DNA from: VRUE01 sp963728365 | GTDB taxonomy: Bacteria; Actinomycetota; Thermoleophilia; Solirubrobacterales; 70-9 | Assembly: GCA_963728365.1 (NCBI GenBank) | Contig: CAVSJI010000001.1 | Span: 310,001-374,000, forward strand | Direction of reading: 5' to 3' | Length of the DNA stretch: 64,000 nucleotides | Shown: one piece after another, positions 31,201-37,200 of the stretch | How positions within the stretch are numbered: position 1 is the first letter of the stretch | How the letters are laid out: the number at the start of each line of letters is the position of its first letter | Program-made: the position numbers and the translations under genes | Notes under the pieces: generated by a model | The model's database searches: none | Seen by the model: the letters and a program-made list of their open reading frames with translations, nothing else | What the model was told of the DNA's origin: nothing

Positions 31201-34200
31201 ACCAGGCGACGGCGACGCAGGGCTTCGAAGTCGACGCGACCCCGCCCGACACGCACCTCACCCTTCACCCCGCCAGCTTGGTCAAGGTCTCCAGCGCCCA
31301 CTTCGAATTCACCGGCGAAGACCCCGGCGGCTCGGGCGTGGCGGGCTTCGAGTGCCGCCAGGACTCCACCGAAGCGGCCGACTGGAAAGCCTGCGACTCG
31401 GGCAGCGCCGAATACGAAGAACTGAGCCAGGGCTCCCACCGCTTCGAAGTGCGGGCGATCGACGAAGCCGGCAACGCCGACAGTGTCTCCGACTCCTTTA
31501 CGTGGATCGTTGACACCGTCGCGCCGACCACGACAATCGACTCCGGTCCGCCGGCTCTTGCAAGCACCTCGACCGCCCACTTCGAATTCACCGGCGAAGA
31601 CCCCGGCGGCTCGGGCGTCAAAGGCTTCCAGTGCCGCCTGGACTCCAGCGAAGAGGCCGCCTGGAGCAGCTGCGCCTCGCCGCAGGACCTGACCGGGTTG
31701 GCCGAGGGCGCCCACAAGTTCGAAGTCCGCGCGATCGACGAAGCCGGCAACGCCGACCAGAGCCCGGCGGTCGCCGAATGGACGAAGGACACCCAGGCCC
31801 CCGACACGACGATCGCCACCGGCCCCGAAGCGCTCTCCAGCTCGGCCAAAGCCACCTTCACCTTCAGCGGAGACGACGGCTCGGGCTCGGGCGTGGCGGG
31901 CTTCCAGTGCCGCCTGGACTCCAGCGAAGCGGCCGACTGGAAAGCCTGCGACTCGGGCAGCGCCGAATACGAAGAACTGAGCCAGGGCCCCCATAAGTTC
32001 GAAGCCCGCGCCATCGACGAAGCCGGCAACGCCGACCAGAGCCCGGCGATCTCCGAATGGAGCGTGGACACGATCGCGCCGACCGTCCAGGTCGACTCCG
32101 GTCCGCCCGCCTTCTCGTCCTCGGCGGGAGCGAGCTTCGCCTTCTCCGGTTCCGACCCTGGAGGCTCCGGCGTCGCTTCCTTCGAATGCCGTCGTGACTC
32201 CGAATCCTGGGGAGCCTGTACCTCGCCCCGTTCCTACGCGGCACTGGCCGAGGGTCCCCATACCTTCGAAGTGCGGGCGATAGACAGCGCGGGCAACGTC
32301 GAGGCGACTCCGGTCGTCTACCCGTGGCAGATCGACACGATCGCCCCCGACACGACGATCGCCACCGGCCCCGAAGCGCTCTCCAGCTCGGCCAAAGCCA
32401 CCTTCACCTTCAGCGGAGACGACGGCTCGGGCTCGGGCGTGGCGGGCTTCCAGTGCCGCCTGGACTCCAGCGAAGCGGCCGACTGGAAAGCCTGCGACTC
32501 GGGCAGCGCCGAATACGAAGAACTGAGCCAGGGCCCCCATAAGTTCGAAGCCCGCGCCATCGACGAAGCCGGCAACGCCGACCAGAGCCCGGCGGTCTCC
32601 GAATGGAGCGTGGACACGATCGCGCCGACCGTCCAGGTCGACTCGCGCTCGCAGACCCTGCTCAAGGCGGGGGAGACCAGCGAAGTCACCTGGCACGCCG
32701 ACGAGAACGGCAGCTTCCAGCTGCGCGTCGGCGGCGGCGACTGCGAATCGGGCACGACCGTCGACTCCGGCCCCTACACCACCCAGCCGGCGAGCCGCAC
32801 CTCGACCGTCGGTGCCGCCGACCTCGCCGAGGGCGCCAACACCCTGCGCCTCTGCCTGACCGACGCCGCCACCAACACCGGCCAGGTGACGACGAGCCTG
32901 ACGAAGGACACCCAGGCCCCCGACACGACGATCGCCACCGGCCCCGAAGCGCTCTCCAACTCGGCCAAAGCCACCTTCACCTTCAGCGGAGACGACGGCT
33001 CGGGCTCGGGCGTGGCGGGCTTCCAGTGCCGCCTGGACTCCGAAGACTCCGGCGACTGGAAAGCCTGCGACTCGGGCAGCGCCGAATACGAAGAACTGAG
33101 CCAGGGCTCCCATAAGTTCGAAGCCCGCGCCATCGACGAAGCCGGCAACGCCGACCAGAGCCCGGCGGTCTCCGAATGGAGCGTGGACACGATCGCGCCC
33201 GACACCCTGATAACGAAGCACCCCGAAGCGTTCTCCAGCAGCACCACCGCCGAATTCCAGTTCACCGGCGAAGATCTCGGCGGCTCGGGCGTGGCGGGCT
33301 TCCAGTGCCGCCTGGACTCCAGCGAAGCGGCCGACTGGAAAGCCTGCGACTCGGGCAGCGCCGAATACGAAGAACTGAGCCAGGGCTCCCACCGCTTCGA
33401 AGTGCGGGCGATCGACGAAGCCGGCAACGCCGACGCCTCGCCTGCGGCCCACACCTGGAGCGTGGACACCGTCGCGCCCAGCGCGCAGATCACCGCCCAC
33501 CCCGAAGCGCTGGTCAAGCTCGCCACCGCCCACTTCGAGTTCACCGGCGAAGACCCCGGCGGCTCGGGCGTCAAAGGCTTCCAGTGCCGCCTGGACTCCG
33601 CCGGCTGGTCGGGCTGCGCCTCCCCGCAAGACCTCTCGAGCCTCCCGGACGGCTCGCACAAATTCGAAGTGCGGGCGATCGACGAAGCCGGCAACGTCGG
33701 CGCCCCCGACTCAGACGAATGGACCGTCGACACCACGCCGCCCGCGGTCGGCATCGACTCCGGCCCCTCCGGGGTGACCAACGACCCCACGCCGACCTTC
33801 ACCTTCCACGCCGGCGAGCAAGGCGCCGCCGTGCAGTGCTCGATCGACTCCGGCACGCCCGACTTCGGCCCCTGCTCAGACGCCACCGAAGACACCCCCG
33901 AATCCCCGCTGGCAGACGGCAGCTGGACCTTCCGCGTGCGCTCCACCGACGAAGCGGGCAACTCGGCCACCGCCACGCGGGACTTCGAAGTCGACACCGC
34001 CTCGCCGGGCGCCCCGGTGCTCAGCGGGAGCGAACCGGCATCGCCGGCCAACCAGAACGAACCGAAGCTGCTCGGCAGCGCGCCGGCCTCCACCACGGTG
34101 CGCATCTACGCCTCGGCCGACTGCAGCGGCTCCCCGGCGGCCACCGTCTCCGCCGCCGAGCTGCAAGCGGGCACGGCGGTCTCGGTCCCCGACGACACGA

Positions 34201-37200
34201 CCACCCACTTCACCGCGACCGCCACCACCGCGGCCGAAAACACCTCCGGCTGCTCTGACCCCCTCTCCTACACCGAGGACTCCACCGCACCCTCCACGAC
34301 GATCGACTCCGGCCCGCCGTCACTGGCCGCCTCGGCGACCGCCAGCTTCGCCTTCACCGGCGAAGACCCCGGCGGCTCGGGCGTGGCGGGCTTCCAGTGC
34401 CGCCTGGACTCCAGCGAAGCGGCCGACTGGAAAGCCTGCGACTCGGGCAGCGCCGAATACGAAGAACTGAGCCAGGGCTCCCACCGCTTCGAAGTGCGGG
34501 CGATCGACGAAGCCGGCAACGCCGACCAGAGCCCGGCGATCGCCGAATGGACGGTAGACACCCAGGCGCCGGCTACGACGATCGACGCCCACCCGCCGCT
34601 GCTCGCCGCCTCGGCGACCGCCAGCTTCGAATTCTCCGCCACCGACGGCTCGGGCTCGGGCGTGGCGGGCTTCCAGTGCCGCCGCGACGCCGAAGACTGG
34701 ACCCTCTGCACCTCGCCGCGCACCTACAGCGCCCTGGCCGAGGGCTCCCACGCCTTCGAAGTGCGCGCCACCGACGAAGCCGGCAACGTCGGCGCCCCCG
34801 CCTCCTTCGAATGGCAGATCGACACCAAGGCCCCGGCCACGACGATCGACTCCGGCCCGCCGTCACTGGCCGCCTCGGCGACCGCCAGCTTCGCCTTCAC
34901 CGGCGAAGACCCCGGCGGCTCGGGCGTGGCGGGCTTCCAGTGCCGCCTGGACTCCAGCGAAGCGGCCGACTGGAAAGCCTGCGACTCGGGCAGCGCCGAA
35001 TACGAAGAACTGAGCCAGGGCTCCCACCGCTTCGAAGTGCGGGCGATCGACGAAGCCGGCAACGCCGACGCCTCGCCCGCGGCCCACACCTGGAGCGTGG
35101 ACACCGTCGCGCCCAGCGCGCAGATCACCGCCCACCCCGAAGCGCTGGTCAAGCTCGCCACCGCCCACTTCGAGTTCACCGGCGAAGACCCCGGCGGCTC
35201 GGGCGTCAAAGGCTTCCAGTGCCGCCTGGACTCCGCCGGCTGGTCGGGCTGCGCCTCCCCGCAAGACCTCTCGAGCCTCCCGGACGGCTCGCACAAATTC
35301 GAAGTGCGGGCGATCGACGAAGCCGGCAACGTCGGCGCCCCCGACTCAGACGAATGGACCGTCGACACCACGCCGCCCGCGGTCGGCATCGACTCCGGCC
35401 CCTCCGGGGTGACCAACGACCCCACGCCGACCTTCACCTTCCACGCCGGCGAGCAAGGCGCCGCCGTGCAGTGCTCGATCGACTCCGGCACGCCCGACTT
35501 CGGCCCCTGCTCAGACGCCACCGAAGACACCCCCGAATCCCCGCTGGCAGACGGCAGCTGGACCTTCCGCGTGCGCTCCACCGACGAAGCGGGCAACTCG
35601 GCCACCGCCACGCGGGACTTCGAAGTCGACACCGCCTCGCCGGGCGCCCCGGTGCTCAGCGGGAGCGAACCGGCATCGCCGGCCAACCAGAACGAACCGA
35701 AGCTGCTCGGCAGCGCGCCGGCCTCCACCACGGTGCGCATCTACGCCTCGGCCGACTGCAGCGGCTCCCCGGCGGCCACCGTCTCCGCCGCCGAGCTGCA
35801 AGCGGGCACGGCGGTCTCGGTCCCCGACGACACGACCACCCACTTCACCGCGACCGCCACCACCGCGGCCGAAAACACCTCCGGCTGCTCTGACCCCCTC
35901 TCCTACACCGAGGACTCCACCGCACCCTCCACGACGATCGACTCCGGCCCGCCGTCACTGGCCGCCTCGGCGACCGCCAGCTTCGCCTTCACCGGCGAAG
36001 ACCCCGGCGGCTCGGGCGTGGCGGGCTTCCAGTGCCGCCTGGACTCCAGCGAAGCGGCCGACTGGAAAGCCTGCGACTCGGGCAGCGCCGAATACGAAGA
36101 ACTGAGCCAGGGCTCCCACCGCTTCGAAGTGCGGGCGATCGACGAAGCCGGCAACGCCGACCAGAGCCCGGCGATCGCCGAATGGACGGTAGACACCCAG
36201 GCGCCGGCTACGACGATCGACGCCCACCCGCCGCTGCTCGCCGCCTCGGCGACCGCCAGCTTCGAATTCTCCGCCACCGACGGCTCGGGCTCGGGCGTGG
36301 CGGGCTTCCAGTGCCGCCGCGACGCCGAAGACTGGACCCTCTGCACCTCGCCGCGCACCTACAGCGCCCTGGCCGAGGGCTCCCACGCCTTCGAAGTGCG
36401 CGCCACCGACGAAGCCGGCAACGTCGGCGCCCCCGCCTCCTTCGAATGGCAGATCGACACCAAGGCCCCGGCCACGACGATCGACTCCGGCCCGCCGTCA
36501 CTGGCCGCCTCGGCGACCGCCAGCTTCGCCTTCACCGGCGAAGATCTCGGCGGCTCGGGCGTGGCGGGCTTCCAGTGCCGCCTGGACTCCAGCGAAGCGG
36601 CCGACTGGAAAGCCTGCGACTCGGGCAGCGCCGAATACGAAGAACTGAGCCAGGGCTCCCACCGCTTCGAAGTGCGGGCGATCGACGAAGCCGGCAACGC
36701 CGACGCCTCGCCTGCGGCCCACACCTGGAGCGTGGACACCGTCGCGCCCAGCGCGCAGATCACCGCCCACCCCGAAGCGCTGGTCAAGCTCGCCACCGCC
36801 CACTTCGAGTTCACCGGCGAAGACCCCGGCGGCTCGGGCGTCAAAGGCTTCCAGTGCCGCCTGGACTCCGCCGGCTGGTCGGGCTGCGCCTCCCCGCAAG
36901 ACCTCTCGAGCCTCCCGGACGGCTCGCACAAATTCGAAGTGCGGGCGATCGACGAAGCCGGCAACGTCGGCGCCCCCGACTCAGACGAATGGACCGTCGA
37001 CACCACGCCGCCCGCGGTCGGCATCGACTCCGGCCCCTCCGGGGTGACCAACGACCCCACGCCGACCTTCACCTTCCACGCCGGCGAGCAAGGCGCCGCC
37101 GTGCAGTGCTCGATCGACTCCGGCACGCCCGACTTCGGCCCCTGCTCAGACGCCACCGAAGACACCCCCGAATCCCCGCTGGCAGACGGCAGCTGGACCT

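Noticed and set aside
29160..33659. A 1,499-codon open frame on the minus strand opposite the giant gene
   Set aside because: It is the antisense shadow of the Ig-like array: a strong codon bias and tandem repeats leave the opposite strand open for long stretches. It has no recognisable protein signature.
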